A stretch of 12,904 nt of DNA from the NCBI GenBank assembly GCA_035702845.1, contig DASSZK010000285.1, positions 1 through 12,904 of the forward strand. The letters run 5' to 3'. The notes under the pieces are model-generated. The model was given only the letters and a program-made list of their open reading frames with translations, searched no databases and was not told where the DNA came from. Positions 7,175-12,904 of this stretch are shown here, one piece after another. Position 1 is the first letter of the stretch; the number at the start of each line of letters is the position of its first letter. The translations under genes were made by a program, and so were the position numbers. The stretch comes from JAJZMF01 sp035702845. Lineage in GTDB: Bacteria; Actinomycetota; Acidimicrobiia; Acidimicrobiales; Palsa-688.

Positions 7175-7254
7175 CCTGGGCCTCTGGGGCGACACTTGGC
7201 GGGATTGTTAGGCGTACATCCCATTTATCGGCGCCTTCGGGCCGGTCCGCACCG

Positions 7255-7788
7255 TCATATCTTGACGCCCCTATCCGTCGATCGGGCGCTGCCCGGGCTC
7301 AGCTGGGATCGAGGTGTTTTGCGTGGTAGCCACGCAAAAGTGGCGGACTCGGCGGATGGGGGCTCGTCAGGCCTGATCAGTTGACGGTTGTTGTCGGTTG
7401 GAGGATGGAGGATGGAGCAGTATCGGTCGCAGGTGGCGGGGTCCTGCTGTGCGGCTCGTTGTGCCAGGCGTCGGAGTCGGTGTCGGGTGTCGGTCAGTTC
7501 GCGGATGCGCTGGTCAAGGTCGGCGAGGTGTCGCTGGATGAGGCCGCCGACGTGGACGCATGGGGGCTGGCCGCTGTCGGAGATGGCGAGCACCTGGCGG
7601 ATCTCCCCGAGTGTGAGCCCTGCGGTCTGGGCGTGGCGTATGAACTTCAGGCGGTCGACGGCGTCTGGCTGATAGTTGCGGTAGCCCGACGGTGTGCGTG
7701 CCGGGTCGGCCAGCAGTCCTTCCGATTCCCAGAAGCGGATGGTCTTGGTGGTGATGCCGGTCCTGGATGCAAGTTCTCCGATCCTCAT
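7255..7788 (-). CDS. MerR-family metal-responsive transcriptional regulator with C-terminal extension
   Basis: A 177-residue protein. Residues 1-70 are the winged helix of MerR proteins (MRIGELASRTGITTKTIRFWESEGLL, then RNYQPDAVDRLKFI), followed by the dimerisation helix (LIQRHLADLDQRIRELTDTRHRLRRL). Cys77 (PPCVHV), Cys120 and Cys124 (TCDRYCSIL) sit where metal-sensing members keep their thiols, so it probably senses a thiophilic metal. The ATG follows a strong AAGGAGG (minus strand). Relatives usually end soon after the last Cys; this one adds about 48 residues rich in Pro, Arg and Ser, whose DNA holds a perfect 23-bp dyad at 7317-7339. It is divergent from the thioredoxin-fold gene and surely controls it through the operator at 7803-7834. 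The exact metal is not determined. Confidence 0.9.
   Translation of the reverse strand: MRIGELASRTGITTKTIRFWESEGLLADPARTPSGYRNYQPDAVDRLKFIRHAQTAGLTLGEIRQVLAISDSGQPPCVHVGGLIQRHLADLDQRIRELTDTRHRLRRLAQRAAQQDPATCDRYCSILHPPTDNNRQLIRPDEPPSAESATFAWLPRKTPRSQLSPGSARSTDRGVKI
7317..7339. repeat. Perfect 10-bp inverted repeat inside the merR extension
   Basis: TTTTGCGTGG (7317-7326), TAG, CCACGCAAAA (7330-7339). The GC core is flanked by T on the 5' side and A on the 3' side in both orientations, so no U-tail follows the stem and it is not a standard terminator. It lies in the codons of MerR residues about 150-157. It may be a protein-binding or recombination site. Confidence 0.5.
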
Positions 7789-7802
7789 GCCTCGGATCCT
7801 CC

Positions 7803-7834
7803 TTGACCTTCCTGTCGGGTGGAAGGTTTATGGT
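7803..7834 (+). promoter_or_regulatory. MerR-type operator/promoter of the thioredoxin-fold gene
   Basis: -35 TTGACC (7803-7808) and -10 TATGGT (7829-7834) are 20 bp apart, the over-long spacing typical of promoters activated by DNA distortion by MerR-family proteins. Between them lies the dyad ACCTTCC (7806-7812), 8-bp centre, GGAAGGT (7821-7827), the half-site seen in CueR/ZntR-like operators. It lies between the divergent merR and thioredoxin-fold genes, so the regulator should both activate the plus gene and repress itself. Confidence 0.88.
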
Positions 7835-7875
7835 AGCTGGGGACAGGTCAGAACATGTCCCGCTGGAGGAGAGCC

Positions 7876-8169
7876 GTGAAGCTCGAACTGTTGTATTTCG
7901 ATGGCTGCCCGAACTGGAGGGTTGCGGCGGAGCGTCTTGACGATGTCGCTGCCCGCCGGGGCCTGGTGGTGAAGCGCCGGGTGGTAGCAACGGCCGAGGA
8001 GGCCCAGGAGGCCCGGTTCAGAGGATCGCCGACGATCCTGATCGACGGGCGCGATCCGTTCGCGTCGGGCGACGAACAGTTCGGGCTGGCGTGTCGCTTG
8101 TACCTCACCCCACAGGGCCCGGCCGGGTCGCCGACGATCGAGCAGCTTGAGGCGGCCGTCGATGCGTAA
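7876..8169 (+). CDS. Small thioredoxin-fold protein (DF-family/alkylmercury-lyase-associated type)
   Basis: A 97-residue protein: KLELLYFDGCPNW at the start (Cys11 at the active-site turn, CPNW rather than CxxC), a cis-Pro loop RGSPTILIDG near residue 52, GLACRLY with Cys73, and a C-terminal GSPTIEQL. This is the small thioredoxin-like family often found next to MerR and mercury-type genes, some members of which carry selenocysteine. The start is GTG 7876, chosen because GGAGGAG (7865-7871) lies 4 nt upstream; the in-frame ATG 7855 has no ribosome site. It is driven by the MerR operator upstream, pointing to metal or thiol stress. The exact reaction is unknown; no metal transporter, reductase or lyase gene is in the window. 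Confidence 0.85.
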   Translation: MKLELLYFDGCPNWRVAAERLDDVAARRGLVVKRRVVATAEEAQEARFRGSPTILIDGRDPFASGDEQFGLACRLYLTPQGPAGSPTIEQLEAAVDA

Positions 8170-8672
8170 CCCGGCCCGCTCCCGGTCCGCACCCTCTGCA
8201 GGCGTCTGCGTCGTTGGGTGCGGTCCGGACCCACATCTGGCCCAGCCGAGGTTTGGACGGGCTGCTCGAGTCGCTCCCGTCGGGGTTGACGGCGGGCGCC
8301 GTGGTCGATGCCATGATCGGCGGGTAGCGTTCGCTGCCGGGGCTCGCTGTTGCGCTCGGGTGGTCGCCGGTCGCTAGGCGACAGGAGAACCGGCCGGGCA
8401 CGGCCTCCCTCACAGGCAAGGCAAGGCCAGGTAGATGCGGAAGCCGAGCCGGGCCGTACTGTTTGAGACGGGTTAGCGTGTGCGCGCCCACCGGGGCGCC
8501 GACAGCCACCATGACAGGCGGCCGCTTACCGGCGGCCTTGGCACCTGTGGGCAGCGGTGCTCGAACCTCGGCCTCGCCGACGCCCACGTCGTACCAAGGA
8601 CCGGCTAGCCCGACTTGGCTGTGTGCGCGTTGCGGTCGGCGCGCAGTGCCCGTGCTTCAGCCAAGCCGGCGT
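8170..8672. other. Gene-free stretch after the thioredoxin-fold gene
   Basis: No intact gene is supported. Near its start, CCGCACCC (8187-8194) pairs with GGGTGCGG (8216-8223), a possible terminator, and GGTCCGGACC (8222-8231) is a 10-bp palindrome. A plus-frame stretch about 8214-8324 reads like protein (RTHIWPSRGLDGLLESLP, then VVDAMIGG and a stop) but has no start in frame; it may be a gene remnant of unknown identity. The rest looks like decayed coding DNA with no family recognisable. Confidence 0.5.
8187..8223 (+). terminator. Possible terminator hairpin after the thioredoxin-fold gene
   Basis: An 8-bp perfect stem CCGCACCC/GGGTGCGG with a 21-nt loop, 17 bp after the stop codon. There is no T-run after it, so the assignment is tentative. 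Confidence 0.35.
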
Positions 8673-9010
8673 TCATGCCGATACGCCTGCGTCCCGGGCG
8701 GCGGCGGTGAACACCCGGCGGAACTCGCCGTCGGTCCAGGGGTGCTCGGGGCCCTTGGGGCCGGGGAAGAGCAGGCCCCCCGGTCCCAGGCTGGCCTCCA
8801 CGTCGGCGGCCCGAGCCTTTAGGCCTTCCCAAAGCGAGGCGGGCACCAGCACGGTCCGCTTCTTACCGTTCCTGGGCAACCTGAGCTCGGGCGCGGCTTC
8901 TCGTACGTACACCCATGAGGCCCTGACCTCGAGCACACCCTCCGCTACCAGACAGCCGGCCGTGAGGGCAGCCTGTTCTCCAAAACGCAGCCCGCAAAAA
9001 CCTCCTTCCC
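8673..9010 (-). pseudogene. Tyrosine recombinase/integrase remnant
   Basis: Minus-strand reading gives GLRFGEQAAL near 9000, then a strand-turn pattern and RNGKKRTVLVPASLWEGLKA, ending TDGEFRRVFTAAARDAGVSA at a stop (8673-8675). This is the catalytic-domain box I region (first Arg in TGLRxGE) and the Lys-bearing beta-hairpin of phage-type tyrosine recombinases. The N-terminal core-binding domain is absent: sequence upstream of 9010 is repetitive and unlike any integrase. The HxLRH box and the catalytic Tyr are also lost. Just past the stop, the same frame reads TPAWLKHGHC, which may be a decayed box II. It is a fragment, so not active. It marks the region as a site of past integration. Confidence 0.72.
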
Positions 9011-9398
9011 CCAAGTCCCGGCGCCAAACTGCTCGCGAATTCCGCGAAGAGCGCGAAATGCGCGAATTCCGGGCCCGGGGTGCCGGGGCTCGGGGACAAG
9101 GCCCCCGTGCAGCTGGTGCCAGCCCATCAGCCGGCTGCGCCGCCGGCATAGGGACGTAGCGGCCGGCCACTACGGCTCGCCTTCGGCGGCGTACGCTGGG
9201 GGCCTTGTGGCCGACCTGCCTTGCCGATCCCCTCGCCAGCCGCCTCCAAGGGCTTCGTTAACTGGCCTTTCGGTGAGGGTCTTTGTTGTCCGGTGGGCTT
9301 GGGAGCGGGCGCATCACCGCCAGCTGAGCCCTGTGTCCGCGGGTCTGTGTCAATTTCCGGCCCGGCTTCTCCAACAGGCTCTCTGAACTGGCCTTTCG
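9011..9398. other. Gene-free stretch upstream of the exonuclease gene
   Basis: It holds a 9-bp tandem repeat (9034-9069) and a partial direct duplication of the start region of the following gene (copy at about 9225-9290, original at about 9350-9416). I find no credible gene. It should also hold the exonuclease promoter, but no clear -35/-10 pair is visible. Confidence 0.5.
9034..9069. repeat. Four-unit 9-bp tandem repeat
   Basis: CGCGAATTC, CGCGAAGAG, CGCGAAATG, CGCGAATTC in direct succession; all share CGCGAA, and the first and last units are identical. It sits just upstream of the integrase remnant. It may be an iteron-like or recombinase arm site, or simple replication slippage; nothing else supports an origin here. 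Confidence 0.65.
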
Positions 9399-9412
9399 AT
9401 GATGAGGGTCTT
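9260..9412 (+). repeat. Imperfect direct repeat copying the exonuclease start region
   Basis: AACTGGCCTTTCG occurs at 9260-9272 and 9386-9398, each followed by TGAGGGTCTT (9274-9283 and 9403-9412). The flanks match more loosely for about 30 bp upstream (CTCCAA...GGCT). The downstream copy is the true gene start (ATGATGAGGGTCTTC); the upstream one begins GTGAGGGTCTTTGTTGTC and then departs from the gene. It looks like a partial tandem duplication that has diverged. Confidence 0.55.
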
Positions 9413-10298
9413 CCTGGTCGACGGGACCTACGAGCTCTTCCGCCACTTCCACGGCGCACCGCCTCATGTGAACCCCGCCGGCCTCAACGTCGGGGCCGCC
9501 CGGACCGCAGCCGGCTCTATCCTGTCCATCCTCGAACAAGGAGCCACCCACATCGGCGTGGCCACCGACCATGTCATCGAGTCGTGGCGCAATGAGGCGT
9601 GGCCGGCCTACAAGAGCTCGGCCGGAGTCCCCAAGGAGCTGCTGGACCAGTTCGGCTTATTCGAGGATCTCCTCTCGGCACTCGGCATAGTCGTGTGGCC
9701 CATGATCGAGCTGGAGGCAGACGACGCAATGGCTTCGGCCGCGGCGGTGCTCGACGCCGACCCGGCCGTCACCCAGGTGGTCATATGTACCCCCGACAAG
9801 GACCTCGGCCAGTGCGTCAGGGGCGGCCGGGTCGTATGCCTCGACAGGCGAAAAAACCTTGTCGTAGACGAGCCGGTGGTCCGCGAGCGTTTCGGCGTGG
9901 GGCCCGAGTCGGTCCCGGACTGGCTGGCCGTCGTGGGCGACAGTGCCGACGGCTACCCGGGCATCAAGGGCTGGGGGGCCAAGTCGGCCTCGGCGGTCCT
10001 GCACCGCTATGAGCACATAGAGCAGGTGCCTCTGGACCACGCCCGCTGGGATGTCCCCCTCACACCCGCCCGCACCGAATCGTTGAGGTCCGCACTGGCT
10101 GGGGCGTGGGAAGAGGCCTTGCTTTTCAAGCGGCTCGCCACGGCCACGATCGATCCGAGCCTTCTCGGGGCGCGACCCCTGGACGCGCTCCAGTGGACCG
10201 GGCCCACCCCCGAGCTCGACCGGCTCTGCGCGGTAGTGGAGTCGCCGGGACTGGCACGACGTGCCCGCGAGCTGGCTCAGAGAGCCAGCACCAGCTGA
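9399..10298 (+). CDS. Stand-alone 5'-3' exonuclease (Pol I 5'-nuclease/FEN family)
   Basis: A 299-residue protein matching the 5'-nuclease domain of DNA polymerase I, without polymerase. Metal-binding acidic residues are seen at D8 (FLVDGTYELF), E104-E106 and D108-D109 (ELEADDAMAS), D133/D135 (TPDKDLGQ) and D181/D184 (GDSADGYPGIKGWGAKSA, which also starts the helix-3-turn-helix DNA-binding motif). The YKxxR clamp reads YKSSAG, without the usual Arg. It probably removes 5' flaps or RNA primers during replication and repair. Start: ATG 9399 or ATG 9402; no Shine-Dalgarno is visible, so a leaderless message or a different start is possible. The 3' end overlaps aat on the opposite strand by 22 bp. 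Confidence 0.9.
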   Translation: MMRVFLVDGTYELFRHFHGAPPHVNPAGLNVGAARTAAGSILSILEQGATHIGVATDHVIESWRNEAWPAYKSSAGVPKELLDQFGLFEDLLSALGIVVWPMIELEADDAMASAAAVLDADPAVTQVVICTPDKDLGQCVRGGRVVCLDRRKNLVVDEPVVRERFGVGPESVPDWLAVVGDSADGYPGIKGWGAKSASAVLHRYEHIEQVPLDHARWDVPLTPARTESLRSALAGAWEEALLFKRLATATIDPSLLGARPLDALQWTGPTPELDRLCAVVESPGLARRARELAQRASTS

Positions 10299-10957
10299 GG
10301 CCGGCTCACCGCCTCGCGGACAAGCTCCAGGTAGCGGCCCCGGCTCACCTCGATGACACCGAGAGACTCCAGGTGCGGTGTGGACCACTGCACGTCAAGC
10401 AGGTTGCCACCCCCGGCACGCAGCATCTCGACCAGCGCCACCAGCGCCACCTTGGAGGCGTCGCGCTCGCGGTGGAACATCGACTCCCCTGCGAACAACC
10501 CTCCTACCGCCACTCCGTACAGCCCGCCGGCCAGCTCCCCGCCCGGTGCCCACGCTTCCACGCTGTGAGCGAAACCGAGCTCGTGCAGGCGCCGGTAGGC
10601 CTCCCTTATGCGGCGGTCGATCCAGGCCCCGGGCCGTGACGGGTCGGCGCACGCCTCGATGACGGCGTCGAACGCCGTGTCCACCTTTACCTCCAGGCGC
10701 CGGCAGGACTGGCGCAGCGAACGGGTGACCCTTAGGCCGTCCAGCGGCAGGATGCCCCGGGGGTCTGGCGACCACCAGGCCAGGCGGTTACCCACCGGCA
10801 TGGGGAAAATCCCGCAAGAGTAGGCGGCCACGAGCGTTGCGGGCTCGAGGTCCGCGCCGGTACCGACTACCTCTCCTCCGCCGGCCGCTTCCGCCTGCGA
10901 ACGCTCGTCGCAGGGGAAGCACCAATCGCTCGGGGGGAGCCGGCCAGCCACACGCAC
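10277..10957 (-). CDS. aat: Leucyl/phenylalanyl-tRNA--protein transferase
   Basis: A 226-residue protein with the full Aat signature: GADLEPATLVAAYSCGIFPM near residue 35-55, WWSPDPRGILPLDG, GLYGVAVGGLFAGESMF then RERDASKVAL, and VQWSTPHLESLGVIEVSRGRY near the end. Aat adds Leu or Phe from tRNA to proteins with N-terminal Arg or Lys, marking them for ClpS/ClpAP(ClpCP) degradation in the cytoplasm. The start is GTG 10957, without a clear Shine-Dalgarno; GTG 10951 (codon 3) is an alternative. It lies 42 bp after the sigma-factor gene on the same strand and is probably co-transcribed with it. Length is normal for the family. Confidence 0.96.
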   Translation of the reverse strand: MRVAGRLPPSDWCFPCDERSQAEAAGGGEVVGTGADLEPATLVAAYSCGIFPMPVGNRLAWWSPDPRGILPLDGLRVTRSLRQSCRRLEVKVDTAFDAVIEACADPSRPGAWIDRRIREAYRRLHELGFAHSVEAWAPGGELAGGLYGVAVGGLFAGESMFHRERDASKVALVALVEMLRAGGGNLLDVQWSTPHLESLGVIEVSRGRYLELVREAVSRPQLVLAL

Positions 10958-10999
10958 AGTCTGGCAGCAGCTTTGCCGGCACGCCCGCCCAGTGGCCGT

Positions 11000-11629
11000 C
11001 TATGCGGGCAGCGCCGCCTCCTGCTTGCGCAGGTCGATCGGAACGGGAGTGACGCCTCGCCCGGTACAGGCGCCGGTTTCCCCCTGCTCGGCCAGGATGT
11101 CGCGCAACGACTTCAGCGCCCGGGCCGCGGAGCTCTTGACCGTCCCGGGGGCACAACCGACGCGGGCGGCGATCTCCGCCTCCGAAAGGTCCTCGAAGTA
11201 GCGCAGGACGAGGATCTCGCGCTGGCGGGTGGGTAGGCGCATGAGCGCCTGGCGCACGAGGTCGCGGTCGTCGACCGCATCCGTGCGGGCGCTTTGCGAA
11301 AGCTCGGGCATTTCTCCGACGGATACGCGCGCTCCCCACTTGCGCCACCCCGACCGGCAGGTGTTGACCACGATCTGGCGCACGTACGCTTGCTGGCGCC
11401 AGTTCTCCTGGGACTCGACGCGTGACCAAGCGCCCATCGCCTTTAACAGCGAGCTTTGCACCGCATCCTCGGCATCTTCATGGCGGTGCGTCACAGAGTG
11501 GGCGACGCGCACAAGCTGGGGCCTGGCAAGGGCCGCCATTTGTTCGAACGCCTGAGTGTCGCCACAAATCGCCGCCCTGGCCGCCGCCGCACCACCGCCG
11601 CCTCCGGGCCCCGCAGCACGCACCGTCAT
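11000..11629 (-). CDS. SigE-family (ECF-type) RNA polymerase sigma factor
   Basis: A 209-residue protein. Region 2 is seen at about residues 26-70 (FEQMAALARPQLVRVAHSVT, then HEDAEDAVQSSLLKAMGAW) for -10 recognition and core binding; region 4 at about 128-180 (LPTRQREILVLRYFEDLSEA, then EIAARVGCAPGTVKSSAARA) with its helix-turn-helix for the -35. A Gly/Ala-rich N-terminus and a 25-residue C-terminal tail flank these. The ATG has a good ribosome site, AGGAAAGG, 7 nt upstream (minus strand). No anti-sigma factor gene follows; the next gene is aat. It directs a set of stress or envelope genes in related systems, but the regulon is not known here. A possible self-regulated promoter is at 11655-11679. 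Confidence 0.9.
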   Translation of the reverse strand: MTVRAAGPGGGGGAAAARAAICGDTQAFEQMAALARPQLVRVAHSVTHRHEDAEDAVQSSLLKAMGAWSRVESQENWRQQAYVRQIVVNTCRSGWRKWGARVSVGEMPELSQSARTDAVDDRDLVRQALMRLPTRQREILVLRYFEDLSEAEIAARVGCAPGTVKSSAARALKSLRDILAEQGETGACTGRGVTPVPIDLRKQEAALPA

Positions 11630-11654
11630 CTTTCAACCTTTCCTAAAACCTGGT

Positions 11655-11679
11655 GACCTAAGGCCTACCATCAGGTTGC
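11655..11679 (-). promoter_or_regulatory. Possible ECF-type promoter of the sigma gene
   Basis: On the minus strand GCAACC (11679-11674) and GGTC (11658-11655) resemble ECF -35 (xxAACx) and -10 (CGTC-like) boxes at 15-bp spacing, with a leader of about 20 nt before the ATG. This would allow autoregulation. The inverted repeat AACCTG (11647-11652)/CAGGTT (11672-11677) overlaps it. Motif match only. Confidence 0.3.
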
Positions 11680-11711
11680 GCCCGCCGTGGTGCACTGGCC
11701 ATAGGGAGGGC

Positions 11712-11739
11712 TTGCCATCCCTGGAGCGGTTGGTATTAG
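11712..11739 (+). promoter_or_regulatory. Possible promoter of the carboxylase gene
   Basis: TTGCCA (11712-11717) and TATTAG (11734-11739) are spaced 16 bp apart, a good sigma-70-type match. The transcript would begin around 11746, only about 5 nt before GTG 11751, so the message may be near-leaderless, which would explain why no Shine-Dalgarno is seen. Confidence 0.45.
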
Positions 11740-11750
11740 GTTTGGCACCC

Positions 11751-12904
11751 GTGGCAGACCAGACCATGGCGGAGCGCCTGTCAGAGCTCGAGCGCCGGCG
11801 CGATGCCGCCGTGCATGCGGGGAACGAAACGGCGGTGGCGCGCCAGCACGAGCGGGGCAAGATGACGGCGCGTGAACGGCTTGCCTACCTGCTCGACGAG
11901 GGCTCGTTCCAAGAGCTCGACATGCTGGCCCGGAGCCGTTCGCAGTCCATGGAAGAGGACAAGCGGTCCTACACCGACGGCGTCGTCACCGGCTTTGGGA
12001 CCATAGAGGGGCGAGCGGTCTGCGTCTTCTCCCAGGACTTCACCGTCATAGGAGGCACGCTCGGGGAGGTCTCGGGAGAAAAGATCCATAAAATCCAGGA
12101 CCTCGCCACTTCTTTAGGGCTGCCGCTGATCGGCATAAACGACGGCGGCGGCGCCCGGGTCCAGGAAGGGGTCGTGGCGCTGCATTATTACGGGGGTATT
12201 TTTCGCCGTAATGTCGCCGCATCCGGAGTGGTCCCCCAGATCAGTGTGATCATGGGCAGCTGCGCGGGCGGCGCGGTGTACAGTCCTGCCATCACCGATT
12301 TCATCTTCATGGTCCAGGCGAAATCGCAGATGTTCATAACCGGCCCCGACGTCGTGCGGGCGGTGACCGGTGAGGAGATAACACACGAGGAGCTCGGCGG
12401 GGCACTTACTCACGCCACAAAGTCGGGTGTCGCCTGTTTTGTATCGCCGGACGAGCACGAGTGCCTGGACCAGGTAAAGCGCCTGCTGTCGTACCTACCT
12501 TCCAACAACCAGGAGCCAGTGCCCAACTCGGGCGTGCCCATGGACGGCACCGAACAGGGCATCGAGCCGGGCCCCGAGCGTGACATATCGAGCACCGTCG
12601 GGATTGTGCCGAAGGAGCGCCGTGCCCCTTACGACGTGAGATCGCTGCTCGCGGAGGTGGTGGACGGCGGCGACATCCTCGAGTACCACTCGTTATGGGC
12701 GAGGAACCTGGTGTGCGGTTTCGCCCGTGTGGGCGGCCGGGTCGTCGGGCTCGTCGCCAACCAGCCGGAGGTCCTCGCCGGCATGCTGGACGTGGACGCA
12801 ACAGAAAAGGGCGCAAGGTTCGTGCGCACGTGCGACTGCTTCGGCATCCCCGTCGTCACCTTCGTGGACGTGCCGGGATTCCTGCCGGGGACGGCGCAGG
12901 AGTG
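11751..12904 (+). CDS. Acyl-CoA carboxylase carboxyltransferase (beta) subunit, PccB/AccD5 type (3' end outside window)
   Basis: About 384 residues, open at the right edge; family members are near 510-530. Seen are the N-terminal helix (ERLSELERRRDAAV), QHERGKMTARERLAYLLDEG, and the carboxyltransferase core INDGGGARVQEGVVAL with IMGSCAGGAVYSPAITDFIF, whose Gly-rich turns form the oxyanion hole for carboxybiotin. The second half starts at ARNLVCGFARVGGRVVGLVA and reaches VDVPGFLPGT. It transfers CO2 from carboxybiotin to an acyl-CoA such as propionyl- or acetyl-CoA; the residue that sets the chain length is beyond the edge. Start: GTG 11751 fits the promoter; ATG 11766 and TTG 11742 are in-frame alternatives. 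Divergent from the sigma gene. Confidence 0.93.
   Translation, partial: MADQTMAERLSELERRRDAAVHAGNETAVARQHERGKMTARERLAYLLDEGSFQELDMLARSRSQSMEEDKRSYTDGVVTGFGTIEGRAVCVFSQDFTVIGGTLGEVSGEKIHKIQDLATSLGLPLIGINDGGGARVQEGVVALHYYGGIFRRNVAASGVVPQISVIMGSCAGGAVYSPAITDFIFMVQAKSQMFITGPDVVRAVTGEEITHEELGGALTHATKSGVACFVSPDEHECLDQVKRLLSYLPSNNQEPVPNSGVPMDGTEQGIEPGPERDISSTVGIVPKERRAPYDVRSLLAEVVDGGDILEYHSLWARNLVCGFARVGGRVVGLVANQPEVLAGMLDVDATEKGARFVRTCDCFGIPVVTFVDVPGFLPGTAQE

Noticed and set aside
6263..7195. 310-residue minus-strand reading frame
   Set aside because: It is antisense to the GNAT gene and overlaps the start of the peptidase gene in another frame; no family pattern is visible.
7207..7217. GTTAGGC, resembling an integron attC core site
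   Set aside because: No matching complementary core site (RYYYAAC) lies at attC distance upstream, and no integron integrase is in view.
7381..7806. 141-residue plus-strand reading frame
   Set aside because: Antisense shadow of the MerR gene; the MerR protein is unmistakable.
8105..8587. 160-residue minus-strand reading frame
   Set aside because: Low-complexity Pro/Ala/Ser composition without domain pattern, and it overlaps the 3' end of the thioredoxin-fold gene.
9127..9459. 110-residue minus-strand frame with repeated KGQ...P...EAG motif
   Set aside because: The repeat in the protein is only the reflection of the duplicated DNA upstream of the exonuclease gene; composition is unlike a real protein.
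9657..10388. 243-residue minus-strand reading frame
   Set aside because: Antisense to the exonuclease gene and overlapping the 3' end of aat in another frame.
1..12904. CRISPR array, rRNA or tRNA genes
   Set aside because: No regularly spaced repeats and no cloverleaf or rRNA-like sequence was seen on either strand by eye; a tRNAscan/cmscan run would settle it.

Overview
The window is high-GC bacterial DNA with GTG starts, strong G/C third-position bias and actinobacterial gene types: a SigE-family sigma factor, DUF1206, a stand-alone 5'-3' exonuclease, an acyl-CoA carboxylase beta chain, and secreted repeat proteins. An actinobacterium is likely, possibly of the Acidimicrobiia type from soil; this is inference from gene content. 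A glutamic (G1) peptidase, a family usually active at acid pH, would suit an acidic habitat.

Layout, left to right. (1) 1-1448: the C-terminal half of recR, overlapping by 4 bp an atypical Gfo/Idh/MocA oxidoreductase. (2) 1449-2039: a 590-bp, less GC-rich stretch with at least six inverted repeats and a good candidate for an unannotated 40-residue protein ending in CxxC (1737-1859). (3) 2040-4217: a secreted seven-repeat YVTN-type beta-propeller and a six-helix DUF1206 membrane protein. (4) 4537-6540, minus strand: a secreted two-domain protein, an N-terminal glutamic peptidase joined to seven Cys-pair repeats that look like a second, unrelated propeller. (5) 6650-7174: a GNAT acetyltransferase. 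(6) 7255-8169: a divergent pair, a metal-type MerR regulator and a small thioredoxin-fold protein, around a textbook MerR-family operator/promoter with a 20-bp spacer. (7) 8170-9398: about 1.2 kb without an intact gene, holding a decayed tyrosine-recombinase fragment, a four-unit 9-bp tandem repeat and a partial copy of the start region of the next gene. (8) 9399-10298: 5'-3' exonuclease, tail to tail (22-bp overlap) with aat on the minus strand. (9) 11000-11629, minus: ECF-type sigma factor just upstream of aat. (10) 11751 to the right edge: acyl-CoA carboxylase carboxyltransferase (PccB/AccD5 type), divergent from the sigma gene and cut off by the window.

Regions 1, 8, 9 and 10 look like core genome. 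Regions 2-4 hold exported or membrane proteins of unknown process. Regions 6-7 look acquired: a self-contained thiol/metal response pair bounded by a 12-bp direct repeat, next to recombinase debris. No complete new defence or mobile system is evident. The best candidates for novelty are the small ORF in its structured intergenic region, and the peptidase-propeller fusion.
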